Below, one piece after another: positions 12,891-23,270 of a stretch of 64,000 bases of DNA (positions within the stretch are counted from its first letter, which is position 1; every line of letters starts with the position of its first letter). The notes beneath the pieces were generated by a model that ran no database searches, had not been told where the DNA came from, and saw only the letters and a program-made list of their open reading frames with translations. Location of the stretch: contig CP136490.1 of assembly GCA_032768795.1 (NCBI GenBank), positions 434,001 through 498,000 on the forward strand, in the 5' to 3' direction. A program made the position numbers and the translations under genes. The stretch is from Tremella fuciformis (lineage: Eukaryota; Basidiomycota; Tremellomycetes; Tremellales; Tremellaceae).

Positions 12891-13177
12891 GGCGTCTGCG
12901 TCGTGCTCTGACAGTATGGTCGGACAATGTCCAACCACAGAGACAGATACGAGGATCTATCGTCGTGGGAAATGCCAGACAGGGGGAAGGGGGCAGGGAC
13001 GGTGGTCTGTGCTGGATCATAGCGTGTGTGTGTGTATGGGCCAGTTTCAAAGCTGAAACACTCGCCTGATTTTCACTTGAAACCCAAGAACTCGCTTGAG
13101 AAGATGCATGGACAGATGCATAACGACGACCACTGCTGCTGCTACTAGACGATGATACAGGATACTCCACCAAAGCT

Positions 13178-15063
13178 TCAACTCGCCACCTCTTCCTTGG
13201 GCTTCGATGCTTCGCTCACCGCAGCCGCCGCGCCAAACTTTTTGCTGACATAGCCAGTGCCGCCTCCCACTCCGTTGGCAGCCGCTATCGCGCTCGGCTT
13301 GACATAGTGTCCCTTGAACTTGTTTTTGGGCTGCGGTCTGGAGGGCGGGTGCGAAAACTTGCAATCGGCTACTCCTTAGCTACTGACCCGTACGGGCACC
13401 CAGCTACTCACGCCTTGTGCACCTCTCTGCGTACCGGCACTGCACCGTCGGGCGTGAATCGTCCAGCGCGCCATCCATGAGACCCTTGGAGTTCATGACC
13501 ACCTCAACGTCTCCATCTTCGCCGTCGTTGTCCGAGTTCTGACTCGCCTGTCTCTGCGCTTCTCGCTCGCGGGCCAGCTTGGCAGCGGTAAGCGCAGGAG
13601 GCGGGACGGAATTGCCCTGCGCGTCTTCGTGTCGGAAGGGACAAGAAGGGTTGGTGCAGTTCTGATACTTGCACAAGAGTCGACTGGGACCGGCCGTCTC
13701 ACCTGCGCACATTAGCTATCACGCATTCCGTTCTTCCATGTGGACTCACCAAGAACAGCCGCAGGTGAAACATGGCTTTTGATGCACTCCGGATCTTTGC
13801 ACGCCTTGCCCGCCTCGCACGCCTCCTCGCTCAACACCATACCCGTATGCTCATTCGCGACAGGGGAGGGATGGCTAAAGGTGCACCGAGAGTTGCTGCA
13901 TCCCACGCCATAGCGACACAAAGCAGTCGAGGTTGGCTTGCTCGGTATCGGTCCGGCCGAAGACGACTTGGGTGTGATGGCAGAGACAGAGTGGGCTCCG
14001 AGCTTGGTACCATGGGGCACTTTGGCGGGGATCGGTTTGGGCGGTTCCACAACGACTTTCGCAGCTTCTGCCTCGTCTCGCTCCTGCCAATCAGCTGTGT
14101 CCGCGCAATCTCAGCGCTACAGATGACCCACCTCGACCATTTTCTGCATCATCTCGCTCATCTGCGCCATGCCCGCTTGCATCATCATCATTTGTGCCAT
14201 CATCTCATGCTGGCCCGGCTGGAAGAACCCGAATGGGTTCGGCATGCCCATGCCGCCGTTCATGCCTCCCTGCGGTCCGTTCCGGAACCCGCCCATGTTG
14301 TTCTGCTGCCGAGGACCGTGTCCTTGTCCCGGTCCTGCCATTCCTCGCACTTGCATACCCGGTCCACCCGGCCCCGGCATCCTGACGCCAATACGGTCCT
14401 GCAGACTCCGCCCGCCGTTCCCAGCCCGAGGACCAGAAGGCGGACCGTCCGACACACGTCGTTTGGCATCCCGATCAAAGTCGGCTTTCCGCTTGTTGTC
14501 GTTGAGGCCCCCGAGGGCAGAATCTAGGAGTCGGGACGGGCGGTCGTTCCGGTCGTATCGCTCTTGGCGCTGCGCTTGGGGCTCGCGTGGCGGAGGAGAT
14601 CGTGAGCGCCGGGGCGGCGGGGAATCTCGTTGCGCGACAGGTGGTGGCGGGGCCGCAGAAAGGTCATCCGAGGTCCGGAAGAGCCATTCGAGAAAAGCCG
14701 GGTCAAAGTCGCTACCGACCACTGCTTGTCAGCTCAACCCAATGATACAGTGGAGGGGCTCACGGTCGTCCATCTCAGCATGTACTCGCTCTCGAAGCAT
14801 CAGCATCGTTCTACCAGGTATCAAGGGGCATACCTCGGGAATTGCCATTAGCTGACTATGTCAGCTCTACTCTGCGTACGCGGATGCAGAAGGCTCTCAC
14901 CAAGAAGCACTGTGATGTACTCTGCCATGACATTGTCCCCAGGCTCAGCCCATTCTCTCCTCTCCAACTCCCTCTGCACCTCGGCCTGTCTCGTCAGCTT
15001 CGACAAGGAGCTGAGCTTGTGGCGGACCTGAAGCCTATTTTGCACGTCCGGATTCATTGTCAT
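13178..15063 (-). CDS. NAB2: Nab2/ZC3H14-type nuclear poly(A)-binding zinc finger protein
   Basis: Nab2 binds poly(A) tails in the nucleus, limits tail length and couples mRNA to export. The N-terminal helical (PWI-like) domain is split over three exons (VMAEYITVLLG and FDPAFLEWLFRTSDD). An RGG/Gly/Met-rich central region follows (14140-14480) with long Met-Gln runs (EMMAQMMMMQAGMAQMSEMMQKM). The C-terminus carries tandem CCCH fingers: LCRYGVGCSNSRCTFSHP, CEAGKACKDPECIKSH, LCKYQNCTNPSCPFRH, and VQCRYAERCTR-ADCKFSH, the last split by an intron. The CX5CX4-5CX3H spacing matches Nab2. The protein ends in a basic tail (YVSKKFGAAAAVSEASKPKEEVAS). The ATG at 15061-15063 is chosen; a second in-frame ATG follows two codons later. 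The assignment is firm. Confidence 0.9.
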
Positions 15064-15432
15064 CGCCGCACGCCAGTCACAATGATCTTTTCAATCGGTC
15101 CCCTAGCGGTCTTCTGATATCACCGCTGGTACTCTGCTGTCGCGATGCAGTTGAATGGAAGAGACTCAGCTGGACCAAGTCAAGTCAAAGGAGCATCATC
15201 AGCTGCTCGATTGGGAATCGCCGAAATCCCTCAGAGTGGCGGTGGCAAATCTCCTAATCCACGTCCACAATCATAAACCATGAGGATGCATTCAAGAATT
15301 ACAAGGTATCATCGGAGCATCGCGCTATGCCTAGGTCGTAGCAGGGGCATGGGCGAACAGAAATAGTGAAGGAATGCTGTAGTCGTGAAGGTGTTGATAC
15401 AATTTTGGCTCTATCCTACCCGGCCCGCTTGC
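15064..15432. other. Intergenic: NAB2 5' flank and VAC8 3' flank
   Basis: This stretch of about 370 bases lies between the NAB2 start and the VAC8 stop, both on the minus strand. I see no convincing coding sequence, tRNA or repeat. It should hold the VAC8 3' UTR/polyadenylation region and the NAB2 promoter. Confidence 0.6.
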
Positions 15433-17502
15433 TTACGACTGCCCCTTGAATGCGTCTTTGACGCTTTGTCGAAGCTCGGCGTGATCTCCTCGTCCGTCGT
15501 CTTTTTGGGTGCCGAAATGACTACCATCTTCCCTCTCCTCGGTCAACTCCAAAATCCTGCGCGCCAAAGAGGCGATCTCCCCCTCTCCATCCTGGTCGAG
15601 CATGCCATCATCCTCGTAATCGTCCTCATCGCCCATCGAATCCTGGCCCTCCCGTCGGCCACCGGAGCGTGATGGAGGTGGCGAAGCCGCCAGTTGGCGA
15701 ATAGACGAGATAAGAATCGGTGAAGCGCGGATATTGTTAACTAATTGTGGATCATCCGATTCCAGCAGCTGGACGATGGTCCAGACCGCAATGTGCTGGA
15801 AAGTAATGTCGGCACTGCTCAAGAAGCGAACGAGGTAGGCGTGCAGGCCGCCATCGGGTTTGTTCCAGACGGCGTTGAAGGGCGCATAGTCTTCCGAAGC
15901 TTTTGCTATCAGCATGATCTTGCGCGATCGCTGGAACGCGCACCTTTTGAGGACAAGTTGCCCAATGCCGCCGCACTGTTGCCCTGAACCTCGACGCTGG
16001 GCGAATTCGTGAGAGGAATCAACACCTCGCAGATTCCCATCTCAAGCAGCGTGGGTTTCAAATCGTCCGACAGTGCCAATACAGCAACACAGGCGGTCAT
16101 CTCGCTCTGCACCGCAAGAGGCACCTGCAGAACCAGGTCCTTGATCCTCTCGACAGCCCCAGCATTCACTATTGCTCCCTTGTTCTTTTCGCTGCTCGCC
16201 GCCAGGTTGCGCAATGTCGAAATGGCGTGGCATTGCACCTCCTCATTCTCATCAAACGACAGGAGCTCGATGAGAGGGGCAAGGAAGCCAGACTCGATGA
16301 TGGGCGATTCATTTTGAGGGTGAATCGAGACGTTCCGAACACACGCAGCGGCCGAGAGGATGAGGGGGAGGTATGAAGAGTGAAGTAGCCGGAGCAAAGG
16401 TTTCAACCCGTCGGCTTTGACAATTTCGAGCTGGTATTTCTCGTCGCTGGCAAGATTTCGAAGAGCGAGGGCAGCCTGACACTGGACTTTCAAGCTAGGG
16501 CTGTCCATCAAGGCCACAAGGCTCTGAACGAGTTTTGGTTCTGTCTGAGCCAGCTTTTTCCGGTTGTTGCCGTCGACGGCGATGTTGCTGAGGGCAGTAG
16601 TGCAGTAATATTGGACATCGGTATCTTGCGAGTTGAGCAGGGACACAAGGACAGGGATAGCTCCGGCATTGACCAGCTGTTGCCGGTTTTCATCTGCCCG
16701 TCAGCGAGACGGACGAGAAGGTCGACGAGACATCTCACCAGAATGCGTCATGTTGAGCAGAGCTCCAGTCGCGTTCCTCTGGACTCTCATGTCCTTGGAC
16801 TTGGCCAAACGTGTCAAAGGCACCAAAGCGCCTGATTTGGCAATCTGCGTTTTGTTCTCATCTGTGGCTCAGCTAAGTTCTCGCGGAAAGTTCGGAAGCT
16901 GACCGTGCGTGGCGAGGTTGGTGACACATCCGACAGCGTTACACTGCACCTCGACGTTCGGACTGAGCATTTGGCGGATGAGAGGCTCCAGGCCGCCAAG
17001 CGAGACGATCAACAACTTGTTCTCCGCTATTCATCAGCAGCGATTCGATTTCGAACGGCATCACTGACCGTTGACGGCCAAATTGCCAAGCGCAGCACTG
17101 GCAGCCCGTTGCACCTCATGATCATGCGAAGTCAAGAGATACAACACAGGGTCGAGCGTATCCCTGCCGACTTCGCGCACCTCCTTCTCTGTAATCTCGG
17201 CAAAAGCCAATGCTGCGGATCGCTGCAGGTCGACGTTGTCGGAGAAAGAGAGGGTAGTGAGCGCGGCCAAGGGGCTGCCTGAGAAGAAGTTGGTCGTTTG
17301 GCGGTCTGGCGTGAGCACTGGCACAATACCAAGCAGGGAAGAGGCCTACTCTCAAGGTATTGAAGGAGGTCGGCTACTGCCTCACGTTCGTTCTCGAGTA
17401 GTAACGGCTCGTAGGCGTTTTTCCGCCGCGGCCCGCCTGACTGTCAGCTAGGCTCAGGTTATCAGTGGAGAGCTGACAGCACGAGCTGCATCCTGCACCC
17501 AT
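15433..17502 (-). CDS. VAC8: Vac8 vacuolar armadillo-repeat protein
   Basis: Vac8 is a lipid-anchored vacuolar membrane scaffold for vacuole inheritance, nucleus-vacuole junctions and selective autophagy. The start at 17500-17502 gives [19 protein letters not shown]. It has Gly2 for N-myristoylation and a cluster of four cysteines for palmitoylation, the classic Vac8 anchor. This N-terminus forms only when an intron is removed after TGCT and the exon resumes at GCGGGCC, which gives a good in-frame join to [18 protein letters not shown]. Armadillo repeats follow across several exons ([95 protein letters not shown]). The C-terminal exons end with an acidic segment and KDAFKGQS. The start lies 427 bases from the divergent MMTAG2 homologue. 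Confidence 0.95.
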
Positions 17503-17929
17503 CTTGTGCTGCGACTAGCCGAGGAATGGTCTGATCGGTGATCGCACAAAGGACAAAGGGTACGGGTTGCTTTCGGCGCTCCAGGCAGCCAGGGAGATGG
17601 CAGTAGCGCCTATGAGGGTCGGCAGGATCGCAGCCGTGGACAGAAGGTATATCGTGCGGCTCGCGTGCTCAGCGTTGAGGCGCTGATGATGATCTATGCA
17701 ATGCCGAAGAGATGTATACGAGTGCAGAGGATGGTCGAGCCGTCTGAATACGCGTCACACACCGTGCGAGGGAGGGGCCCAGGCCGAACCCAACATAACC
17801 GGCGGGATTACCGGCGATATACCCGGGTGGCGTCTACTGCCTGTCTTCGGCCACCAAAGAGCATCGGGAGCCTCTATACAACGCTCACAACGATACTCTT
17901 CGACGAGCGTCATGGGGGCCAACAGTATC
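17503..17929. promoter_or_regulatory. Divergent intergenic region VAC8 / MMTAG2 homologue
   Basis: These 427 bases separate two divergent start codons, so they should contain both promoters and 5' UTRs. I see no TATA-like box, RNA gene or repeat. Short ORFs here have no codon pattern or homology that I recognise. Confidence 0.5.
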
Positions 17930-18885
17930 ATGTACGATGGGCCGGTGAGGGAGGGTGAGTCTTGCTCTCTGAGAAGCTGCAGATATCGGTCTGACCTTCG
18001 ACAGGCAACCGAGGTGGTCAAGGCGACTTCCGTTGGGCGAACATTGTCAACGACAAGCATAGAGGTGAGAGTTGTTCACATGTTGGGCCAGTGCAAGACG
18101 CGAAGGCAGGATGCAGCTGTAGCGAGCTCTGGGACGCGACAGTGGCTGAACTTCAGAAAACTACCTCGGATCAACCATCAATGCGCCCCAAGGTCGTTGG
18201 CAGAAGAACAAAGACATCCACTGGTATGCTCGAGACGTGGACTCGGCAGACGGAGACGAGGCCGCACGGCAGAAGAGAGAAGAGATCAAGCGGCTCAAAG
18301 AAGCCGAGGAGGACGCATTATCTGTCGCCCTTGGCTTTGCGCCCAAGAAGCCTGTCGATGGCGAGGGCTCAGGAGCCAATGCCGTGCCGGTCAAGAGCGA
18401 GAAGGACGAGGAGCTTGAGCGGGCCGAGAAGGAGGAGCGGAAGAAGGAGAAGGCGTGAGTCCTGACGCTACGTAGGCGCCATCGTGGCGAAGCTGATCTC
18501 CAGGCTCCGAAAAGAACTGCGTGCATTGAAACGCGCGGAACGCGAGGTGCGGAGGGAGGAAAAGTACAAGCATCGGGATGAGCGAAGGGGAGAGCGTCCC
18601 CATCGTGATGACAGGGACGACGATGACCACTACGAGCGCAAGAGCAGGCGAAGAGACTGGGACGACGGAGACCGCAGTGATGACGATCGGCCCAGGAGGA
18701 GCCGGGTCGAGGATGGGAGATCCCATCGAGCCTCTGACGGTGATCGCCGACCCCAGGGCGACAGAGACGACTCTCGCTCGCCATACAGGCCACGCGTGCG
18801 GAGTAGGAGCCGGAGTAGGAGCAGAGAAAGGGGTCGGGGTGATGACCGGTATGACCGAGACGTTTCAAGGCGACGCTACGACTAG
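17930..18885 (+). CDS. MMTAG2-domain nuclear protein
   Basis: This is a homologue of the animal multiple-myeloma-tumour-associated protein 2 family, a small basic nuclear protein often found with the splicing machinery; its biochemical role is not established. The protein begins MYDGPVREG and, after the first intron, continues GNRGGQGDFRWANIVNDKHR. After a second intron ending at 18156-18157 it continues ENYLGSTINAPQGRWQKNKDIHWYARD. This block (G-x-R-G-G-x-G-x-F-x-W ... NYLG ... P-x-G-R-W-Q) is the family signature. A helical Lys/Glu segment follows (EIKRLKEAEEDALSVALGF, typical of the family). The last exon encodes a charged Arg/Asp/Ser tail with RS dipeptides, like splicing factors. The third intron splits the codon of KA-LRKEL. 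Confidence 0.85.
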
Positions 18886-19285
18886 CGTTGACCGACTACC
18901 TCCTTTGCGCTCGGCCACTGCCCTGGCGAGCTTGATTCCAGTTGCTCATGTCGACCGACCACCGAGGACGCATCACGACATGCTGCAAACAGATTGCGAT
19001 ACTCGACATGCATCCCAATTAACTGGACAGACTGTAGCAGAGGGGAATAACTCGGTCTCGGGTAGCGCACGGTGGATGATCGCCGAGAAGGGGTATCCTT
19101 TGGCCAGGCACTCGGAATTGTCGCATGCTGTCACCCTTTCAGCCCGAGTCCGTCTCTTCTGTTTCTTTCTCTTCTTGCCCTGCGCTGTAGGAGAGAGGCG
19201 ACTGCTCGATGGCGGGCTAGCCAGGCCGCAGTAACCCTGTTTGCCAATAAAATGTCTAGATGCGTGCCGGGTCCATGCATAGGTG
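18886..19285. other. 3' flank of MMTAG2 homologue up to the retroelement end
   Basis: About 400 bases lie between the stop codon and the 3' terminus of the inserted retrotransposon. I see no gene here. It presumably contains the 3' UTR and polyadenylation site of the upstream gene. Confidence 0.5.
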
Positions 19286-19352
19286 GCACCGTCTCTCTCT
19301 CTCGCTGTCTTGTCCATAGGCGTTGGCGAGTGAGATGCATCCGGGCCTGCCC
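19286..19352 (-). repeat. B2 terminal split direct repeat (3' end of element)
   Basis: A 67-base copy identical to B1 at 19659-19725. It includes a CT-dinucleotide run (GTCTCTCTCTCTCGC on the plus strand) and ends at the flank change after position 19286. Confidence 0.92.
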
Positions 19353-19536
19353 GGGCGGGCTGTCTACGGGAAGAGAACCGGCTACGATGTATCTACTACA
19401 ACGAGACGGTGAAAAACCTCCCGGGAAAACCGCATGGGACAAACCCCGGGCAGGAAAACCTTCTCGCTACGGAACTACGGAGGGAGAAGGTGCCAGGACA
19501 GATCTCGAACGGAAACAAAGGGGAAGCGGTGGGTGG
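19353..19536. other. A2-B2 spacer of the retroelement
   Basis: These 184 bases of unique sequence lie between A2 and B2, inside the element. They contain a GC palindrome next to B2 (GCCCGGGC, 19348-19355). They probably hold the 3' untranslated and transcript-end signals. Confidence 0.6.
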
Positions 19537-19658
19537 GTGCGCGATCGACGAGAGAGAGAGCGAGCGAGAGCTTGGCCGGCGACAGAGGACGAAGAGCGGT
19601 TGAGAGATCAGCCGTGTGTCGTCCGTTGCCTTAGGTCCGTTGTCACGTGACCTGCCAA
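19537..19658 (-). repeat. A2 split direct repeat
   Basis: A 122-base copy identical to A1 at 24693-24814. It abuts B1 directly. It contains a GA-rich run and the perfect palindrome GTCACGTGAC at 19642-19651. Confidence 0.93.
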
Positions 19659-19725
19659 GCACCGTCTCTCTCTCTCGCTGTCTTGTCCATAGGCGTTGGC
19701 GAGTGAGATGCATCCGGGCCTGCCC
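19659..19725 (-). repeat. B1 split direct repeat
   Basis: A 67-base copy identical to B2. Its 3' end on the minus strand touches A2 with no spacer, mimicking the joined ends of a circular intermediate. Confidence 0.93.
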
Positions 19726-19795
19726 CCAAGCGAGGCGAAGCGAGATCGTCGCCGGCAAGGGGCGGCGACGACAGGCCCAAGGGAGCGAGACTCAC

Positions 19796-21055
19796 TCACA
19801 ACGCCGGGCGCCAGACCTGGCCAGCTCTTGGGATGCCGTCCGCGTCCAGTGTGGACTCCGCAGGCTGGGCATGCAGGAGGCGATGGCCCGCCCTCAGGTG
19901 GGAGTCGGAGCCGGCGTCGATGTAGAGCTTGTAGGCGTCGCTGTTCCAGCGGCCGAGCGTCTTGATGTCCAAGGCCGACATGCCGATAGACGAGGCCCAG
20001 GTGGCGGCGCCTCTCCGGAAGGAATGGCCCGAGAACTTGCTGGCTGGGTAGCCGGCGTTGCGCAGCGCGGTGTCGAGGAAACCTGTTACCCTTGCCCGGG
20101 TGAAAGGTGACTGGCCGATGCGGAACAGCGGGCCATCGGGCGGGGACATGAAAGTAGCCACCATGTAGCGGCGAAGTGCTCTGACTGGGCAAATGTCTTC
20201 AGGCCCGCGAGGAATGACGACTGTGACGCCGGCGCGGAACGGGTCTGACTTGGACGAGCTGAGCGTGATGGTGGACGGTTCGCCGGCTGGCTTGATGGAC
20301 ACGGATGATCTGCAGAGGTCGAAGCGGGCGTCGAACTCGTCGTACACGAGCTCACCCATACGCATGAAACACCCGAATGCGAGGGTGAAGGTGGCGACCA
20401 GCGCCAGGGCGGTGATTTCGCCGCCGAAGAGAGAGGGGTACTCCCTGATGCATGCCACGATCTTGCGGAGGATTGGGAGGGTGATCGGGAGCGGCTGCTC
20501 CTTGGTCTTGACGCCGTGCATGCGGTTGGCGCCTGCGATCACGCGTTCGACCCGTCTGGAGACCACGCCGTCAGCACTCTCACCAAGGTCCGTATGGTAG
20601 GACACCAGCGCCGAGAGCTTGCGGCCCAGCGTCTTCTTGTGTAAGCCTCCGCCGTAGAGGGCGATGTGGGACGCCTCGTGGGCGATCCAAGCGCTTACGC
20701 GGTGAGCCGGAGCCGGGAAGAAGGGGCGTGACCACGCGCGGAGCCGGCAGAACGCGATGAACGACCTGACGACTGGCAGGTAGCCGCGGCGGGTTGAGGG
20801 TGCGAGGCCATGCCAGAGGTATGACGCTTCCAGTCTGTCCCCACCGACCAGGTCAAACCAGTCGTGCGGGGGTGGCTGAAGCCTGCGGCGTCCTGTGTCA
20901 TGCGCCGAGGAGACCGTGCGGGAAGGGGAGGTGCAGCAGGTCGTCGAGCGCGGGCACCGGGGAGTTGTCGATTTCGACGCCGGTGGTGAGGTTGGCGTCG
21001 ATGTGCGTTCGTGCGCCGGCGGCGGGGGGTACGATGTGGGCGACGGCAAGGACAT
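19796..21055 (-). CDS. Tyrosine recombinase (integrase) of the YR retrotransposon
   Basis: This 419-residue protein starts at a true ATG (21053-21055). It integrates the circular double-stranded cDNA by site-specific strand exchange rather than by DDE chemistry. After a Pro/Ser/Thr-rich leader come the core-binding helices (HGLAPSTRRGYLPVVRSF). The catalytic domain has box I (FGCFMRMGELVYDEF, first Arg), a beta-strand block with Lys (LSSSKSDPFRAG), HSFRRGAATWASS (H-x-x-R), the helix DIKTLGRW and the nucleophile tyrosine in NSDAYKLYID. All residues of the R-K-H-R-W-Y set can be placed, so the enzyme looks functional. It overlaps the 3' end of the RT ORF by 158 bases in the +1 frame, so it is expressed either by frameshifting/reinitiation or from a separate transcript. 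Confidence 0.93.
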   Translation of the reverse strand: MSLPSPTSYPPPPAHERTSTPTSPPASKSTTPRCPRSTTCCTSPSRTVSSAHDTGRRRLQPPPHDWFDLVGGDRLEASYLWHGLAPSTRRGYLPVVRSFIAFCRLRAWSRPFFPAPAHRVSAWIAHEASHIALYGGGLHKKTLGRKLSALVSYHTDLGESADGVVSRRVERVIAGANRMHGVKTKEQPLPITLPILRKIVACIREYPSLFGGEITALALVATFTLAFGCFMRMGELVYDEFDARFDLCRSSVSIKPAGEPSTITLSSSKSDPFRAGVTVVIPRGPEDICPVRALRRYMVATFMSPPDGPLFRIGQSPFTRARVTGFLDTALRNAGYPASKFSGHSFRRGAATWASSIGMSALDIKTLGRWNSDAYKLYIDAGSDSHLRAGHRLLHAQPAESTLDADGIPRAGQVWRPAL

Positions 21056-23159
21056 GTGGGTGGTGTTGGAGCAGGAAGGGAGTGTCGAAGCGGGATAGCG
21101 CGTCAGCTATGTAGTTCTCCTCACTAGGGATCCAGAAGGGGAGGAGGGTCAGATTGTGGCGAAGCGCGACGCGGAATATGGCTCGGATGACAGCCTGCGT
21201 GGGCGCGTGTCGACACCTCCCGGAGCGGATCCCTGCCTCCAGAACCTGATTGTCCACCATGCACACGAACTCGTGGTTCGTGTGGCCTTCGCCCCATCGG
21301 ACTAGGGCTGCGAGGAGCGCCATGGCCTCCAGGGTCATGATGTCGCATTCGGCGGCATTGTCGGGGACTGTGGCGAAAGCGTCTATGCAGTTCTCCCGTG
21401 GGCCAAGATGTGCGCCTATGCCGGCTGACGTGGCGGCGTCGGACCAGACTTCTACTCTGCCGGCAGGCGGGCTTATGAGAGAGGTGCCGTTCCACCATTC
21501 GAGGACGGACGCCCACCAGCGCAGGTCGTCAAGCGCATCTTCTGCTACCCGGCGAGGTGTTGGGCGAGGGTTGGAGGACTCGAGCTTGAGCCAGTCGTAT
21601 ATCCCGCGCACAAAGGCGCGACCCGGCTTGCACACACGGCACACGAACATCAGAAGCCCGACGGTGGAGCGGAGTGTCGACACGTCGGCGGAGGACTGGT
21701 GGATGATGTCCGCTATGGTGTCGCGGAGCTTGGCCTTGCGTACCTGGGAGATCCATGCTAGGCCGAGGGTGCTGTCCACCGCAATGCCTAGGACTTCCAC
21801 ACAGGGGCCGGCGATCAGCTTAGGCTCGGATACCGTGAGACCGAGGAAGTCGCAGACGGCTCTGAAAAAGGCGAGTACCGCTGGGGCACGGGCAGCGAGG
21901 GTGACGCCGAAGAAGTCGTCCAGGTAGTGGGTTGTGGCGAGACCAAACGATTCCAGGATCCAGTTTAGGGCCTCGGCGAAGAAGTTGAAGATGTACGGGG
22001 AGGATCTGCCGCCAAAGTTCAGGGTGAGATCGGTGTAGGTAACGCCGTCTAGGCAATAACCGAGGAGGCGGCAGTCGCGGGAAGCCACAACAACGTGGAA
22101 GAACGCGTCTTTGAGGTCTCCTTTCCACACGTGTACGTCGACGTCCGGGGGTTTGAAGCGGATGGCCTGGAACAGAGTGTCGAGGTTGTCGTACTTCAGT
22201 GTAACCCGGTCGATCTTGATGCCAGCGTTGACGGAGGGTCTGGCGCCTCGACGGGGGTACGACAGGTGATTGATCGTACGCAACGAGCCGTTTGCCTTCG
22301 GTACTGTGCCAATCGGGGAGATGATGACGTCGGGAGCCGTTGAGACCCTTGTGATGCCTCGTGCAACGCGTTGCCGGACCGCCTCACGGGCGAAGTTTAG
22401 CTCCGTGTGGGTCATGGGTAGGTTGAGCGGTGCCCGGGCCGGTATGGGCGGGGAACCGCTGTGGGCCAGCTTCGCCCCGTGTCGGATCATGCCTAGTATG
22501 TTGTCGACAACGGCGCGGTCGGGGTAGTCGCGGAGCAGCAAGGCCCATGCGTCGGCGTCTAGCGGTGACTGGCAGGCAGGCCGGTCCGAGGGGTCGAACA
22601 TTGCATACTTCGCCGCGACGTTCGGGCGGGGCGGTGGGGGCGTGTGTGGAGGGCTCAGGCCTGCGAGCGTCGCGAGATGCCTGAGGTGGCGCAAGGCGTC
22701 TGGGTCTGCTGAAGCGGGCGGCGACAATTCCTCGAGGGGTGTGTCGGGGCGCGGGAAGAACAGAGGCGAGCGGTCCCCTAGGATGGGCGAACCGTTCGCG
22801 CGGGACCAGTCCGGGAAAGGCGGGCACCGCGGCGTCAGGCTGGGCGAACCGGCCGGCGCAGGCGGGTACCGTGGGCTGCACGAACCAGCGCGCAGGGCAG
22901 AATGTACAGGCAAGGGCGAACCTTGAACCTCTGAGTGCGATACAGGCAAGGGCGAGCCTTGAACCTCTGTGTGAGATACAGGCAAGGGCGAACCTTGAAC
23001 CTCAGTGTGAGATACGGGCAAGGGCGAACCTTGGACCACTGTGTGAGATACGGGCAAGGGCGAACCTTGGACCACTGTGTGAGATACGGGCAAGGGCGAA
23101 CCTTGGACCTCCGTGTGGGGTACAGGCAAGGGCGAACCTTGAACCTCTGCATACGGCAT
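20898..23159 (-). CDS. Reverse transcriptase - RNase H polyprotein (pol ORF) of the YR retrotransposon
   Basis: The ORF encodes an N-terminal repeat region, then reverse transcriptase and RNase H. The RT part has the primer-grip and palm blocks NFAREAVRQRV, GTVPKANGSLRTINHLSYP, WKGDLKDAFFHV, GYCLDGVTYTDLTLNFGGRSSP and the catalytic YLDDFF (the YxDD box). RNase H follows with EVWSDAATSAGIGAHLG (first Asp), LEAMALLAAL (Glu), CMVDNQV (Asp) and ENYIADALSRFD. This domain layout, without a protease or integrase core, is typical of DIRS-superfamily RTs. The first true ATG is at 23157-23159. The frame is open upstream to the gag stop at 23271, so a gag-pol readthrough product is also possible. The N-terminal 90 residues are seven to eight copies of a 12-residue repeat. 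Confidence 0.93.
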   Translation of the reverse strand: MPYAEVQGSPLPVPHTEVQGSPLPVSHTVVQGSPLPVSHTVVQGSPLPVSHTEVQGSPLPVSHTEVQGSPLPVSHSEVQGSPLPVHSALRAGSCSPRYPPAPAGSPSLTPRCPPFPDWSRANGSPILGDRSPLFFPRPDTPLEELSPPASADPDALRHLRHLATLAGLSPPHTPPPPRPNVAAKYAMFDPSDRPACQSPLDADAWALLLRDYPDRAVVDNILGMIRHGAKLAHSGSPPIPARAPLNLPMTHTELNFAREAVRQRVARGITRVSTAPDVIISPIGTVPKANGSLRTINHLSYPRRGARPSVNAGIKIDRVTLKYDNLDTLFQAIRFKPPDVDVHVWKGDLKDAFFHVVVASRDCRLLGYCLDGVTYTDLTLNFGGRSSPYIFNFFAEALNWILESFGLATTHYLDDFFGVTLAARAPAVLAFFRAVCDFLGLTVSEPKLIAGPCVEVLGIAVDSTLGLAWISQVRKAKLRDTIADIIHQSSADVSTLRSTVGLLMFVCRVCKPGRAFVRGIYDWLKLESSNPRPTPRRVAEDALDDLRWWASVLEWWNGTSLISPPAGRVEVWSDAATSAGIGAHLGPRENCIDAFATVPDNAAECDIMTLEAMALLAALVRWGEGHTNHEFVCMVDNQVLEAGIRSGRCRHAPTQAVIRAIFRVALRHNLTLLPFWIPSEENYIADALSRFDTPFLLQHHPHVLAVAHIVPPAAGARTHIDANLTTGVEIDNSPVPALDDLLHLPFPHGLLGA

Positions 23160-23190
23160 GGGCAAGGGCGAACCTTGAACCTCTGTGGAT
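22911..23190 (-). repeat. 36-bp coding minisatellite in pol
   Basis: Seven full copies and one partial copy of a 36-base unit lie in tandem; plus-strand units begin CAAGGGCGAACCTTG. On the coding strand each unit encodes a 12-residue repeat of the form EVQGSPLPVSHT, with E/V and S/P variants. Copies differ by point substitutions only and never break frame, so the array is maintained as protein sequence. Confidence 0.9.
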
Positions 23191-23270
23191 GGGCGGGGCG
23201 AACTCGGTCGCGGGTGTGGTGTTGAGGGTGGCAGGAGCCACCGGAACAGCGCAGCTCCTGCCGCCTCATC

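Noticed and set aside
22911..23190. Regularly spaced repeats resembling a CRISPR array
   Set aside because: The 36-base units are directly abutting with no unique spacers, lie inside an open pol frame and encode a 12-residue protein repeat; the organism is eukaryotic.
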